This document shows positions 35,100 through 44,336 of a stretch of DNA of 64,000 bases, piece by piece. Source of the DNA: Metaruminococcus_A sp050943475 (GTDB lineage: Bacteria; Bacillota; Clostridia; Oscillospirales; Ruminococcaceae); contig JBMNPF010000010.1 in the NCBI GenBank assembly GCA_050943475.1, forward strand, positions 43,508-107,507, in the 5' to 3' direction. Each line of letters starts with the position of its first letter. The stretch's first letter is position 1. The notes under the pieces were generated by a model. That model made no database searches. It worked only from the letters and a program-made list of their open reading frames with translations, and was not told the DNA's origin. The translations under genes and the position numbers were made by a program.

Positions 35100-36209
35100 T
35101 TACAAACGTTCCATGAGGATGGCGGCAACGTCCTTGTGGTAGGAGTAGTGTTGCTCCGTTAGCTCCGGATTGATGGCGATGAGCGGTACCGTTTGCTCGT
35201 ACAGCGAGCCGTGGGTCCGCGAGGCGGTTGTCAGGAGGGTTTCTCCCTCAACTTCGCCGAATGCAGAGCCCGGCTTGGAGAACAGCATATAATCGCCAAT
35301 TTGACCGGCCGGGAGATGGTAAGCGGCGGCCGCCTGCTCCCGGGTCAGAACCTGTTCCACATGCGGGTGGGCTTTGGCAAAGGCGTAAAAATCCGCCGCC
35401 TGGGATTGGTCGCTTAAAAAGACGTAAAGAGCGCCGCCCTCCTGGTAAATGTGGTTTTCAATGTAACGGTCCTTCAGCGGCGGCAGGCAGTAAACCGAAA
35501 AGCCGGCGCGGGCGGCGCTGAGCGGAAAGTTGACAATGGTGGTTTTCTGGTTCATGCCGTGGTCTGCTGTGATGTAAATCTGCCGTTCCGGGTTAAGAGC
35601 ATGAATTTTTTGGATGTATTCGTCGACCGCTGCAATTTGTTCGTTGGCCTCTGCCTGCCCGGGTGCGAAATGATGGAAAATGTAGTCGTTGGTGGTGCAG
35701 TAGACAAGGTCGGGGTCGTCGGTTTTCATACAGCGGTAGGCGGCGTCCAGAATCCAGCGTGTGGAATCAACGCTCTGGATGGGAGGCGGCATGGGCAGGC
35801 CGTACCGTCTGAGCAGCTCCGGATCCGGGTTCTGTTCGCTCAACCCAATGTCAGCTCCGTCGCCATAGACGCCAAGTACCTTTCCTTTGACGGTGAAGAG
35901 CGCCGTCGTGCCGCCGGCGTCTCTGCAGCGCTGCAGCAGGGTAGGGGCTTTCATATAGCCCCGTTCTTCGATGAAGCCTTCCTCCCCGGTTTCTGGGCGG
36001 TAGTAGTAATTGCCGACAACGCCTGTGTCCTCCGGCCATCTGCCTGACAAAATGCAGGCGTGGTTGACGTTGGTAACCGAGGGCATTGCACCGGAAACGG
36101 TTTTGATAAAACCGTATTTCCGGGCGAGCCGGAACAGACCGGGTGCGGTTTGTTCGGTCAGGTATTCGGGGGCGCAGCCGTCAATGACGAGAATCATGTA
36201 CTTTTTCAT
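35100..36209 (-). CDS. Alkaline-phosphatase-superfamily hydrolase, phosphonoacetate hydrolase-like
   Basis: 369 aa, no signal peptide. Metal-site landmarks run in order: LVIDGC (first aspartate), the nucleophile threonine in MPSVTNVNHACILSGRWP, the TTNDYIFHHFAPG acid and histidine, TADHGMN and the late SRTHGSLYEQ histidine. The GNYYYRPETGEEGFIEERGYMKAPTLLQ stretch is like that of phosphonoacetate hydrolases and related phosphodiesterases. Intracellular hydrolysis of a phosphonate or phosphodiester is likely; the exact substrate is not. AAGGGC is a weak ribosome binding site for the ATG. Confidence 0.75.
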   Translation of the reverse strand: MKKYMILVIDGCAPEYLTEQTAPGLFRLARKYGFIKTVSGAMPSVTNVNHACILSGRWPEDTGVVGNYYYRPETGEEGFIEERGYMKAPTLLQRCRDAGGTTALFTVKGKVLGVYGDGADIGLSEQNPDPELLRRYGLPMPPPIQSVDSTRWILDAAYRCMKTDDPDLVYCTTNDYIFHHFAPGQAEANEQIAAVDEYIQKIHALNPERQIYITADHGMNQKTTIVNFPLSAARAGFSVYCLPPLKDRYIENHIYQEGGALYVFLSDQSQAADFYAFAKAHPHVEQVLTREQAAAAYHLPAGQIGDYMLFSKPGSAFGEVEGETLLTTASRTHGSLYEQTVPLIAINPELTEQHYSYHKDVAAILMERL

Positions 36210-36342
36210 GCAGGTGCCCTTCTTTTCTACATTGTTTGTGTTTCATTGTAACACTTCCCGGGGGATTGCTCAAGTGCCGTTTCAGCGGGGATGGCCTTGG
36301 CTTGCCGTTTGGATTCTTAAAAGAGATGTCAGAGGCTTTTCA

Positions 36343-36371
36343 TTGATTAATAACCGCCCTTATGCTATAAT
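36343..36371 (+). promoter_or_regulatory. Promoter of the ruvCAB operon
   Basis: TTGATT and TATAAT are 17 bases apart, about 75 bases before ruvC. No LexA-type operator was seen next to it. Confidence 0.8.
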
Positions 36372-36446
36372 ATATTGGATATTAAACTGGTCGTACTATA
36401 GGCCAGCATGGCAGACACCACCCAGAAGATGGAGTAAATTGCTTTT

Positions 36447-36956
36447 ATGAAGATTATTGGAATTGACCCGGGCTACGCCATTGTGGGCTATGGGGTCATT
36501 GAATACCGCTCCAACCGTTTTACCACGCTGGATTATGGGGCAATCACCACGCCGGCGGGCATGCCGTTTGAACAGCGCCTGCTTACCATTTATGAGGATT
36601 TGATGCAGATTCTCACCATCCATAAGCCGGAGGCAATGTCGGTAGAAAAACTGTTTTTCAACTCCAACCAGAAAACGGTGATCGACGTGGCGCAGGCAAG
36701 GGGAGCCATTGTACTGGCGGCCACCAAAATGGGGGTGCCGGTGTACGAGTACACCCCGCTTCAGGTCAAACAGTCGGTGGTCGGCTACGGCCGGGCCATC
36801 AAGGCGCAGGTCATGGATATGACCAAACGCCTGCTCAACTTAAAGGAAATCCCGAAGCCGGACGACACGGCAGACGCCCTTGCAATCGCCATCTGCCACG
36901 CGCATGCGGCGCCGTCCCTTCTCAATGAAAAACTCTTAAAAGGAATGCTGCGGTAA
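36447..36956 (+). CDS. ruvC: Holliday junction endonuclease RuvC
   Basis: 169 aa. The four metal-binding acids are visible: D7 in GIDPG, E67 in SVEKLFF, and D140 and D143 in PDDTADALA. RuvC cuts four-way junctions brought by RuvAB during recombination repair. Its stop shares a base with the ruvA start (TAATG), so the genes are translationally coupled. Confidence 0.96.
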   Translation: MKIIGIDPGYAIVGYGVIEYRSNRFTTLDYGAITTPAGMPFEQRLLTIYEDLMQILTIHKPEAMSVEKLFFNSNQKTVIDVAQARGAIVLAATKMGVPVYEYTPLQVKQSVVGYGRAIKAQVMDMTKRLLNLKEIPKPDDTADALAIAICHAHAAPSLLNEKLLKGMLR

Positions 36957-37567
36957 TGTTATATCATGTACGGGGAACATTAATCCATGTTGAACCAAAT
37001 CTTGCGGTTGTAGAGTGCGCCGGTGTGGGGTATGCGCTGCGCACCACCACCCAGACCATGTCCCGCCTGCCGGAGGTGGGGAGTGAAACCAGGCTTTACA
37101 CCCACCTTTATGTCCGCGAGGATATTGTGGAGCTGTTTGGCTTTGCGGAGATGGCAGAGCTCAACTGCTTTAAAATGCTGCTGTCGGTTTCCGGCGTTGG
37201 CCCAAAGGCTGCGCTCTCCATCCTCTCCAATGTTTCGCCGGAGCAGTTTGCGCTCTGCGTTGCAACAGGGGACAGCAAGGTGTTTACAGCGGCAAAGGGC
37301 ATTGGAGCGAAAACGGCCCAGCGCATTGTGCTGGAGCTCAAGGATAAGATTACCAACGAACAGCTTGAAGGCAGCGTAGGGGCCGCCAATCCGGCGGTCA
37401 GTGGCGTTGCATCCGGGCGGGGCAACCTTTCTGAGGCTATCAGCGCCCTGGTGGTGCTGGGTTACCCGCAGGCGCAGGCCGCCCATGTGGTTGCGGCCAT
37501 GGACGCAGAACTGTCGGTGGAAGAACTCATTAAAAGCGCCTTAAAGGCGCTGGCGGGGCAGGTGTAA
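36956..37567 (+). CDS. ruvA: Holliday junction DNA helicase subunit RuvA
   Basis: 203 aa: OB-fold start (MLYHVRGTLIHVEPNLAVVECAGVGYAL), the two helix-hairpin-helix motifs (LLSVSGVGPKAALSILS and FTAAKGIGAKTAQRIVLELKDK) and the C-terminal RuvB-binding domain (SEAISALVVLGYPQAQA). It binds the junction and loads RuvB. It overlaps ruvC and lies three bases before ruvB. Confidence 0.96.
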   Translation: MLYHVRGTLIHVEPNLAVVECAGVGYALRTTTQTMSRLPEVGSETRLYTHLYVREDIVELFGFAEMAELNCFKMLLSVSGVGPKAALSILSNVSPEQFALCVATGDSKVFTAAKGIGAKTAQRIVLELKDKITNEQLEGSVGAANPAVSGVASGRGNLSEAISALVVLGYPQAQAAHVVAAMDAELSVEELIKSALKALAGQV

Positions 37568-37570
37568 CAA

Positions 37571-38620
37571 ATGTTTGACAGTACAATGGATTTTGAAGAA
37601 CGCGTCCTGACCCCGGAGAGCACGCCGGAGGACACCGACGTTGAATACAGCCTGCGGCCGAAAACCCTGTCGGAATACATTGGGCAGGATAAGGTCAAGG
37701 AAAACCTTTCGGTTTTCATTGAAGCGGCAAAGGGCCGCGGGGAACCGCTGGATCATGTGCTGCTTTACGGCCCGCCTGGGCTTGGAAAAACCACCCTTTC
37801 CTGCATCATAGCCAATGAGATGAACGTCAACGTGCGCATCACCTCCGGCCCGGCCATTGAAAAGCCCGGCGATCTGGCGGCGCTGTTGACCAACCTGAGC
37901 CCGAACGACGTTTTGTTTATCGATGAAATCCACCGGCTCTCCCGCGCGGTTGAAGAGGTGCTCTACCCGGCAATGGAAGACTACGCGCTGGATATCATCA
38001 TCGGCAAAGGGCCTTCGGCGCGTTCCATCCGCATTGATTTGCCGAAATTTACCCTGGTTGGCGCAACCACCCGCGCTGGGCAGCTCACCGCGCCGCTGCG
38101 CGACCGTTTTGGCGTGATGCTGCGGCTGGAGCTTTATACCAACGAACAGCTGAGCGATATTATTCTGCGTTCCGCCGGGATTTTGGAAATTTCCTGCACC
38201 AAAGACGGTGCTCTGGAGCTGGCAAAGCGCTCGCGGGGAACTCCGCGTGTGGCAAACCGCCTGCTTAAGCGGGTGCGTGACTTTGCGCAGGTCATGGGCA
38301 ACGGCACGGTGGACCGCGAAATTGTAGACACGGCGCTGGAGCGGCTGGATATTGACACGCTTGGGCTGGATGCCATTGACCGGCGTATGCTCACTACTAT
38401 TATCCGCAATTACGGCGGCGGCCCGGTTGGGCTTGAGACGCTGGCGGCGGCGCTTGGCGAGGAGTCGGTCACGCTGGAGGATGTTTACGAGCCTTATTTA
38501 ATGCAGCTGGGCTTTTTGTCCCGCACACCACGCGGGCGCTGTGTCACCGACCTAGCCTATGAGCATTTGCACCTTTCGCGCGGGCGTTCTGGCGACGGCC
38601 CGGAGCAGTTGAAATTATAA
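37571..38620 (+). CDS. ruvB: Holliday junction branch migration ATPase RuvB
   Basis: 349 aa. SLRPKTLSEYIGQDKVKENL opens the protein; Walker A is YGPPGLGKTTL, Walker B FIDEIHRLSR, sensor 1 LVGATTRAG with the TAPLRDRFG arginine finger, and the C-terminal winged helix ends in LSRTPRGRCVTDLAYEHL. It is a hexameric motor that drives branch migration with RuvA. Confidence 0.97.
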   Translation: MFDSTMDFEERVLTPESTPEDTDVEYSLRPKTLSEYIGQDKVKENLSVFIEAAKGRGEPLDHVLLYGPPGLGKTTLSCIIANEMNVNVRITSGPAIEKPGDLAALLTNLSPNDVLFIDEIHRLSRAVEEVLYPAMEDYALDIIIGKGPSARSIRIDLPKFTLVGATTRAGQLTAPLRDRFGVMLRLELYTNEQLSDIILRSAGILEISCTKDGALELAKRSRGTPRVANRLLKRVRDFAQVMGNGTVDREIVDTALERLDIDTLGLDAIDRRMLTTIIRNYGGGPVGLETLAAALGEESVTLEDVYEPYLMQLGFLSRTPRGRCVTDLAYEHLHLSRGRSGDGPEQLKL

Positions 38621-38642
38621 TGGTTTTAAGAGGGAGAAACGA

Positions 38643-39989
38643 ATGAGCAGATTATTTGGAACCGACGGCGTCAGGGGAATTGCCGGAACCGAACTCACCT
38701 GTGAGCTGGCCATGCGCATTGGGCGTGCGGCGGCGGTTGTTTTAACCAAGCACACGTCCCACAAGCCCAAGCTTGTCATCGGCAAGGACACCCGCATCTC
38801 TTCGGATATGCTGGAAGCGGCGCTGGTTGCGGGCATTTGCTCGGTTGGGGCGGATGTGGAAATCCTGGGCGTTATCCCAACCCCGGCAGTGGCTTTTCTG
38901 GTCAAAAAATACGGCGCGGACGCCGGCGTGATGATCTCCGCCTCCCACAACCCGGTGGAGTATAATGGAATCAAGCTCTTTAACGGCGAGGGGTTTAAGC
39001 TCTCAGACGCACTGGAGGACGAGATTGAAGCCCTCCTCAATGGCGACTTGGCCCCGTACCTGAAAAACGGCGTGGAACTGGGCCGGGTACGCCGGGTAAA
39101 AACCGCTGCTTCGGATTATGTTAAGCACCTGATTTCCTGTATGGATGACAATTTAGAGGGCATGTCGGTTGCGGTGGACTGTGCCAACGGCTCGGCCAGC
39201 GTGACGGCTGAAATGCTGTTTAAAGGCCTTGGCGCCAAGCCGCTTATCATCAACTGTGAGCCGGACGGCGCCAACATCAACGACAACTGCGGCTCCACCC
39301 ATTTGGACACCCTGACCGCTTTTATGAAGAAACACCGTTGCCAGCTCGGCGTTGCCTTCGACGGCGATGCGGACCGCTGCCTGGCGGTGGATGAGCAGGG
39401 CAACCAGGTGGACGGCGATAAAATGCTTGCCATTTTCTCCAAATCCATGAAAGAACAGGGCAGGCTCAACCACGACACCGTTGTGGTTACGGTTATGAGC
39501 AACCTTGGCTTTTTCCACTTTGCAAACCGCGAGTCGGTTCAGGCAATTGCCGCAAACGTCGGCGACCGCTATGTCCTGGAAGAGATGCTCAAGGGCGGCT
39601 ACAACCTGGGCGGCGAACAGTCCGGACATATTATTTTCAGCGATTATGCCACTACTGGCGACGGCCAGCTCTCCGCCATTAAACTGATGGGGGTTGTCCG
39701 CGAATACGGCAAAAAGCTGTCTGTGATCAGCGGGGTGATGAACCGTTTCCCGCAGGTAATGATCAACATTAAAGCGAACGACGGCAAAAAAATGCTGGAG
39801 GAAAACGACTTAATCCGGGGCGCAATTGATGCGGCCACCGAGGAGCTTGGAGCCGATGGGCGCATTTTGGTGCGCGCTTCCGGCACCGAGCCGCTCATCC
39901 GCGTAATGGTTGAGGGCAAAGAGCTTGACCTTGCCAACCGCTATGCCCTTCGGATTGCAAACGTCATCAAGGAGCAGCTTGACGCATGA
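38643..39989 (+). CDS. glmM: Phosphoglucosamine mutase
   Basis: 448 aa. MSRLFGTDGVRG at the start, the phosphoserine loop MISASHNPVEYNGIK with S101, the metal loop AFDGDADRCL and the sugar loop GGEQSGHIIF, ending with the phosphate-binding RASGTEPLIRVMVEG. It turns glucosamine-6-phosphate into glucosamine-1-phosphate for UDP-GlcNAc and the cell wall. AGAGGGAG precedes the ATG. Its stop overlaps the next start (ATGA). Confidence 0.97.
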   Translation: MSRLFGTDGVRGIAGTELTCELAMRIGRAAAVVLTKHTSHKPKLVIGKDTRISSDMLEAALVAGICSVGADVEILGVIPTPAVAFLVKKYGADAGVMISASHNPVEYNGIKLFNGEGFKLSDALEDEIEALLNGDLAPYLKNGVELGRVRRVKTAASDYVKHLISCMDDNLEGMSVAVDCANGSASVTAEMLFKGLGAKPLIINCEPDGANINDNCGSTHLDTLTAFMKKHRCQLGVAFDGDADRCLAVDEQGNQVDGDKMLAIFSKSMKEQGRLNHDTVVVTVMSNLGFFHFANRESVQAIAANVGDRYVLEEMLKGGYNLGGEQSGHIIFSDYATTGDGQLSAIKLMGVVREYGKKLSVISGVMNRFPQVMINIKANDGKKMLEENDLIRGAIDAATEELGADGRILVRASGTEPLIRVMVEGKELDLANRYALRIANVIKEQLDA

Positions 39990-40852
39990 GAGCGACACAG
40001 GATTGGAAAGACTATGAAATGATTGACACCTCCGGCGGAGAAAAGCTGGAGCGGTGGGGCGACGTTCTGCTCATACGGCCGGACCCGCAGGTGATTTGGG
40101 ACAATGTCCGGCAAAGCCCGCTGTGGCAAAAGGCAGACGCCCATTATCTGCGTTCCAGCAAGGGCGGCGGCGAGTGGGATTACATGCGCCGCCTGCCGGA
40201 GAGCTGGACCATCTCCTATAAAGAGCTGACCTTCCGCATCCGGCCGACCGGATTTAAGCACACCGGGCTGTTTCCGGAGCAGGCGGTCAACTGGGATTAT
40301 TTTGAGAAAACCATCCGCGGGGCAGGGCGGCCGGTCAAGGTGCTCAACCTGTTTGCCTACACCGGCGGCGCAACCTTGGCCTGTGCGGCTGCGGGGGCGC
40401 AGGTCTGCCATGTGGACGCCTCCAAGGGCATGGTGCAGTGGGCGCGGGACAATGCGGCGCTTTCCGGCCTTGCGGACAAGCCTATCCGCTGGATTGTGGA
40501 CGACTGTGAGAAATTCGTCCAGCGGGAAATCCGCCGCGGCAACCGTTACGACGCAGTGATTATGGATCCGCCCTCCTATGGGCGCGGCCCCTCCGGCGAG
40601 ATCTGGAAGCTGGAAGAAAAAATCCACCCGCTGGTGGAGCTCTGCACCGGGGTATTGACCGAACAGCCGCTCTTTTTTGCGCTCAACTCCTATACAACAG
40701 GGCTTTCTCCTTCGGTGATGGAGTACCTGCTCGGCATTACGGTGGCCCGGAAGTTTGGCGGCGCGGTCCGCTCGGATGAAATTGGCCTGCCGGTCACCCA
40801 AAGCGGTTATACTTTGCCATGCGGCTCCACAGCTTTGTGGACGGCCGGTTGA
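39986..40852 (+). CDS. Class I SAM-dependent methyltransferase, RlmI/RlmK-like
   Basis: 288 aa. KVLNLFAYTGGATLACAAAGAQVCHVDASKGMVQWARDNAALSGL is the SAM-binding motif I and II region and VIMDPPSYGRGPSGEIWKLE is the DPPS(Y/F) catalytic motif of 23S rRNA cytosine or guanine methyltransferases. TGFKHTGLFPEQAVNWDYF precedes it, as in the RlmI-like family. There is no PUA domain, so it is a shorter subgroup. It is coupled to glmM by an ATGA overlap. The exact RNA target is unknown. Confidence 0.82.
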   Translation: MRATQDWKDYEMIDTSGGEKLERWGDVLLIRPDPQVIWDNVRQSPLWQKADAHYLRSSKGGGEWDYMRRLPESWTISYKELTFRIRPTGFKHTGLFPEQAVNWDYFEKTIRGAGRPVKVLNLFAYTGGATLACAAAGAQVCHVDASKGMVQWARDNAALSGLADKPIRWIVDDCEKFVQREIRRGNRYDAVIMDPPSYGRGPSGEIWKLEEKIHPLVELCTGVLTEQPLFFALNSYTTGLSPSVMEYLLGITVARKFGGAVRSDEIGLPVTQSGYTLPCGSTALWTAG

Positions 40853-40884
40853 CGCAACACGGAACAAATGGGAAGGACGACACG

Positions 40885-41736
40885 TTGGAACAGATTATTA
40901 CAACCAAAGACCTGATGTTTGAATATCAGGCGCAGCTCCCGGAGGAATCCAACACCAGGGTGCTCAACCAAATCAACCTCAGCATCCGCAAGGGGGAATT
41001 TCTTGCTATCCTGGGGCATAACGGCTCGGGGAAATCCACCCTTGCCAAACACTTCAACGCCGTGCTCAAACCGACGGCGGGCAAGGTGGAGGTCGAAGGG
41101 ATTGACACGGCGGACGACACCCGCGTGTTTGACATCCGCCAGACGGTGGGCATGGTGTTCCAGAACCCGGACAACCAAATTGTCGCCACCATTGTGGAGG
41201 AGGACGTTGCCTTTGGGCTGGAAAACATGGGGGTGGAGCCAAAGGAAATCCGCCGCCGTGTGGATGAAGCGCTCCGCCAGGTGGATATGGTGGAATACTA
41301 CCGCCATTCGCCGCACCAGCTTTCCGGCGGGCAGAAGCAGCGGGTTGCCATTGCGGGCATCATCGCCATGCGGCCGGACTGCATTGTACTGGATGAACCC
41401 ACCGCTATGCTCGATCCAAGGGGGCGCCGGGAGGTCATGAAAACCATTCAGGAGCTCAACCGGGAAAACGGCATTACCGTTGTGCTCATCACCCATTATA
41501 TGGATGAAGCGGTCAAAGCGGACCGTGTGGTGGTCATTGACGAAGGGGATATTTTGCTGGACGGAACACCCAAGCAGGTGTTCCGAAATGTAGAGCTGCT
41601 CAAAAGCGTTGGCCTTGACGTACCGCAGGTGACCGAACTCGCTTATGAGCTGCGCAGAAGCGGGGTCGATATCCCGGAGGATATCCTCACCGAGCAGGAA
41701 TGTGTGGACTATTTATCCAAATTGTTGGAGGAATGA
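40885..41736 (+). CDS. ecfA1: ECF transporter ATPase EcfA1
   Basis: 283 aa from a TTG start, seven bases after GGGAAGGA; no in-frame ATG is well placed. Walker A is GHNGSGKST, Q-loop VFQNPDNQIVATIVEEDVAFG (the Ecf type), signature LSGGQKQR, Walker B CIVLDEPTAMLDP and the switch histidine LITHYMDEA. With EcfA2 and EcfT it forms the shared energising module for vitamin and metal uptake proteins. It overlaps or abuts ecfA2. Confidence 0.94.
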   Translation: MEQIITTKDLMFEYQAQLPEESNTRVLNQINLSIRKGEFLAILGHNGSGKSTLAKHFNAVLKPTAGKVEVEGIDTADDTRVFDIRQTVGMVFQNPDNQIVATIVEEDVAFGLENMGVEPKEIRRRVDEALRQVDMVEYYRHSPHQLSGGQKQRVAIAGIIAMRPDCIVLDEPTAMLDPRGRREVMKTIQELNRENGITVVLITHYMDEAVKADRVVVIDEGDILLDGTPKQVFRNVELLKSVGLDVPQVTELAYELRRSGVDIPEDILTEQECVDYLSKLLEE

Positions 41737-41738
41737 CT

Positions 41739-42611
41739 GTGCCAATGATAGAAGTCAGGGACCTGACCCATGTTTACAGTGCGGGTACCCCGTTTGAAAA
41801 AGTGGCGCTCGACCATATTAACCTTTCCATTGAATCCGGCGAATTTGTCGGCGTGATTGGGCACACCGGTTCGGGTAAATCGACGCTGATTCAACAGTTC
41901 AACGGTTTGCTCAAGCCGACTTCGGGGGAAATCCTCGTGGACGGGCGGAACATCTGGGAAGAAAAAAAGCAGATGCGCCGCCTGCGCTTTGACGTGGGCC
42001 TGGTGTTCCAGTACCCGGAGTACCAGCTTTTTGAGGAAACGGTTTATAAAGACATTGCCTTTGGCCCCAAAAATATGGGCCTGGACGAAGCGGAGGTGGA
42101 CAAACGCGTCCGCGACGCAGCCGGTTTTGCCGGAGTTTCTGAGGAAATGCTCGGCAAAAGCCCGTTTGAGCTTTCCGGCGGGCAGAAGCGCCGCGCCGCC
42201 ATTGCCGGTGTCATCGCCATGGACCCAAAGGTGCTTATACTGGACGAACCAACCGCCGGGCTTGACCCCAAGGGGCGCGACCGCATTCTGGGGCGGATTA
42301 AAGAATACCACCAGACCAAGAAAAATACCATTCTCCTGGTTTCCCACAGCATGGAGGATGTTGCGAAATTTGCCACAAAGGTCCTTGTCATGAACAAGGC
42401 AAAGGTCTTTACCTACGGCACGGTGGACGAGGTGTTTTCCAAATCCGAGGCCATTTCCCACATGGGGCTTTCCATCCCGCAGATTTCCAAGGTGTTCCAT
42501 GCGCTGAGCGACAAGGGCTTTAACGTGGAGCGCAACGTTTACACGGTGGAACGCGCCAAGCAGGAAATATTGAACCGACTTGCGAAAGGACAGAGGCAGG
42601 AACATGCTTAA
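41739..42611 (+). CDS. ecfA2: ECF transporter ATPase EcfA2
   Basis: 290 aa. Walker A GHTGSGKST, Q-loop LVFQYPEYQLFEETVYKDIAFGPKNMGL typical of EcfA2, signature LSGGQKRR, Walker B VLILDEPTAGLDP. Three starts are possible: ATG 41733 lies one base after GGAGG, GTG 41739 lies seven bases after it, ATG 41745 thirteen. I chose the GTG on spacing. Either way it is tightly coupled to ecfA1. Confidence 0.93.
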   Translation: MPMIEVRDLTHVYSAGTPFEKVALDHINLSIESGEFVGVIGHTGSGKSTLIQQFNGLLKPTSGEILVDGRNIWEEKKQMRRLRFDVGLVFQYPEYQLFEETVYKDIAFGPKNMGLDEAEVDKRVRDAAGFAGVSEEMLGKSPFELSGGQKRRAAIAGVIAMDPKVLILDEPTAGLDPKGRDRILGRIKEYHQTKKNTILLVSHSMEDVAKFATKVLVMNKAKVFTYGTVDEVFSKSEAISHMGLSIPQISKVFHALSDKGFNVERNVYTVERAKQEILNRLAKGQRQEHA

Positions 42612-43416
42612 GGATATTACAATAGGACAGTATTTTCCGGGTGCTTCTTTCCTGCACCGGCTGGACCCGCGGGTGAAAATCCTGCTGACCATTGCCTACA
42701 TTGTCATGCTGTTTATGGTTTCCAATGCGCTTGGGTTTCTCATTGGCATTGGGTTGCTGGTTGCCGCCTACCTGGTTTCTAAAATCCCGTTTAAAATGAT
42801 GCTTAAGGGCATTAAACCCATTGTGCCGATTGTCATTTTCACCGGCATTTTGAACCTGTTTTTTGTCTCCGGCACCCCGATTGTTCAGTTTTGGGCCGTT
42901 ACCATTACCTGGGAGGGGCTGCGGCTTGCCGTGATTATGGCAGTCCGCATTCTCGCGCTCATTGCGGGCGCGAGCTTGCTCACCTACACCACCTCCCCGA
43001 TTGAGCTGACCGACGCCATTGAGTCGCTGTTAAAGCCGCTCAAGGCCGTTCGCTTTCCGGTGCATGAGCTTGCTATGATGATGACCATCGCCCTGCGGTT
43101 TATCCCGACCCTTATTGAGGAGACCGATAAGATCATGTCCGCGCAGAAGGCGAGAGGGGCGGATTTTGAATCCGGCAACCTGATTCAGCGCGCAAAAGCC
43201 CTGGTGCCGATTCTTATACCGCTTTTTATCTCGGCGTTCCGCCGGGCGGACGACCTTGCAATGGCAATGGAGTGCCGCTGCTACCACGGCGGGGAGGGGC
43301 GCACCCGGATGAAACAGCTTCACTTGGGGGCGATTGACCTTTACGGGTCTTTGATTATGGCAGGCTGCATTGCCGGGGTGGTCTGCATCAATCTCTTTGT
43401 GCCGGTTTTGTTCTGA
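42604..43416 (+). CDS. ecfT: ECF transporter transmembrane protein EcfT
   Basis: 270 aa with about five to six membrane segments. SFLHRLDPRVKILLTI at the start and the coupling helices with AQKARGADF (the A-R-G motif) and MAMECRCY (the second, degenerate one) are EcfT signatures. It overlaps the end of ecfA2 by eight bases. No substrate-binding S component lies nearby, so this is a group II module serving S proteins encoded elsewhere. Confidence 0.94.
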   Translation: MLKDITIGQYFPGASFLHRLDPRVKILLTIAYIVMLFMVSNALGFLIGIGLLVAAYLVSKIPFKMMLKGIKPIVPIVIFTGILNLFFVSGTPIVQFWAVTITWEGLRLAVIMAVRILALIAGASLLTYTTSPIELTDAIESLLKPLKAVRFPVHELAMMMTIALRFIPTLIEETDKIMSAQKARGADFESGNLIQRAKALVPILIPLFISAFRRADDLAMAMECRCYHGGEGRTRMKQLHLGAIDLYGSLIMAGCIAGVVCINLFVPVLF

Positions 43417-43426
43417 GGGCTGCCGC

Positions 43427-44236
43427 ATGAGAAACCTGTTGTTCAAATGCTGTTTTGACGGCCGGAACTACCATGGCTATCAGGTGCAGCAGAACGCACT
43501 GACCATCACCGAGGTGCTGCAGGACGCCATTGAAACCGTTACCGGCCGGCGGGATGGAATTGTGGGCTGTTCGCGCACCGACGCAGGCGTTCACGCAAAC
43601 GAATATTTTTTCAATATGCGGACCGAGGGCAGCATCCCGCCGGAGCGGTTTGTCCGCGCTTTAAACCGGGTGCTCCCGCCCGATATTGTACTGCTTGGCT
43701 GCCGGGAGGTGCCGTGGAATTTTCACGCGCGTTACCACGCCGAGGGCAAGCAGTACCTTTACCAGCTTTATAACACCGAGTTCCGCAATCCCTTTTATGA
43801 AGGGCTTGCGTATTACTACCACCGTCCGGTGGATGTTGCGCTGCTTGACCGCGCAGCCAAGTGCTTTCTTGGCACCCATGACTTTGCCGGGTTCAGCAAC
43901 ACCGGCTCTAAAATTCGCGATACCGTCCGTACCCTGTCCCAGTTTGATGTGGAGCAGCGCGGTGATTTCATCTGCTTTACGGTGACGGGCAACGGCTTTT
44001 TATACAATATGGTGCGTATCCTGGTGGGTACGCTGTTACAGGTCAACGAGGGCAGGCTGCCGGAAAGCTCCCTTGGTGAGGTGCTCGCGTCCCGCGACCG
44101 TCACCGTGCCGGTAAAACGGCGCCGCCGCAGGGGCTTTACCTCAACCGGGTGTTTTATCCGCCGTCTGCGTTTGAAGAAAATGAAGAGCTTCTGCCCGGG
44201 AAATCGGCTTTTGAAACGGGTGAACGCCGCGTTTAA
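43427..44236 (+). CDS. truA: tRNA pseudouridine(38-40) synthase
   Basis: 269 aa. The catalytic aspartate is D52 in GCSRTDAGVHA; FHARYHAEGKQYLYQLYN and FLYNMVRILVGTLLQV are the other TruA motifs. It makes pseudouridine at positions 38-40 of many tRNAs. The ATG follows CTGAGGG. The gene order ecfA1-ecfA2-ecfT-truA is widespread in Firmicutes, which supports all four calls. The tail after VFYPP is longer than usual. Confidence 0.96.
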   Translation: MRNLLFKCCFDGRNYHGYQVQQNALTITEVLQDAIETVTGRRDGIVGCSRTDAGVHANEYFFNMRTEGSIPPERFVRALNRVLPPDIVLLGCREVPWNFHARYHAEGKQYLYQLYNTEFRNPFYEGLAYYYHRPVDVALLDRAAKCFLGTHDFAGFSNTGSKIRDTVRTLSQFDVEQRGDFICFTVTGNGFLYNMVRILVGTLLQVNEGRLPESSLGEVLASRDRHRAGKTAPPQGLYLNRVFYPPSAFEENEELLPGKSAFETGERRV

Positions 44237-44336
44237 GCCGTTTTGCTTTCGGCTAAGCTCTGCTTGCGGGATTTTTTGATAAACCCCCGCTCTTTACGAT
44301 GGCGCTTTGGCGCACCAATCCCCCTGTGAGGAGGTT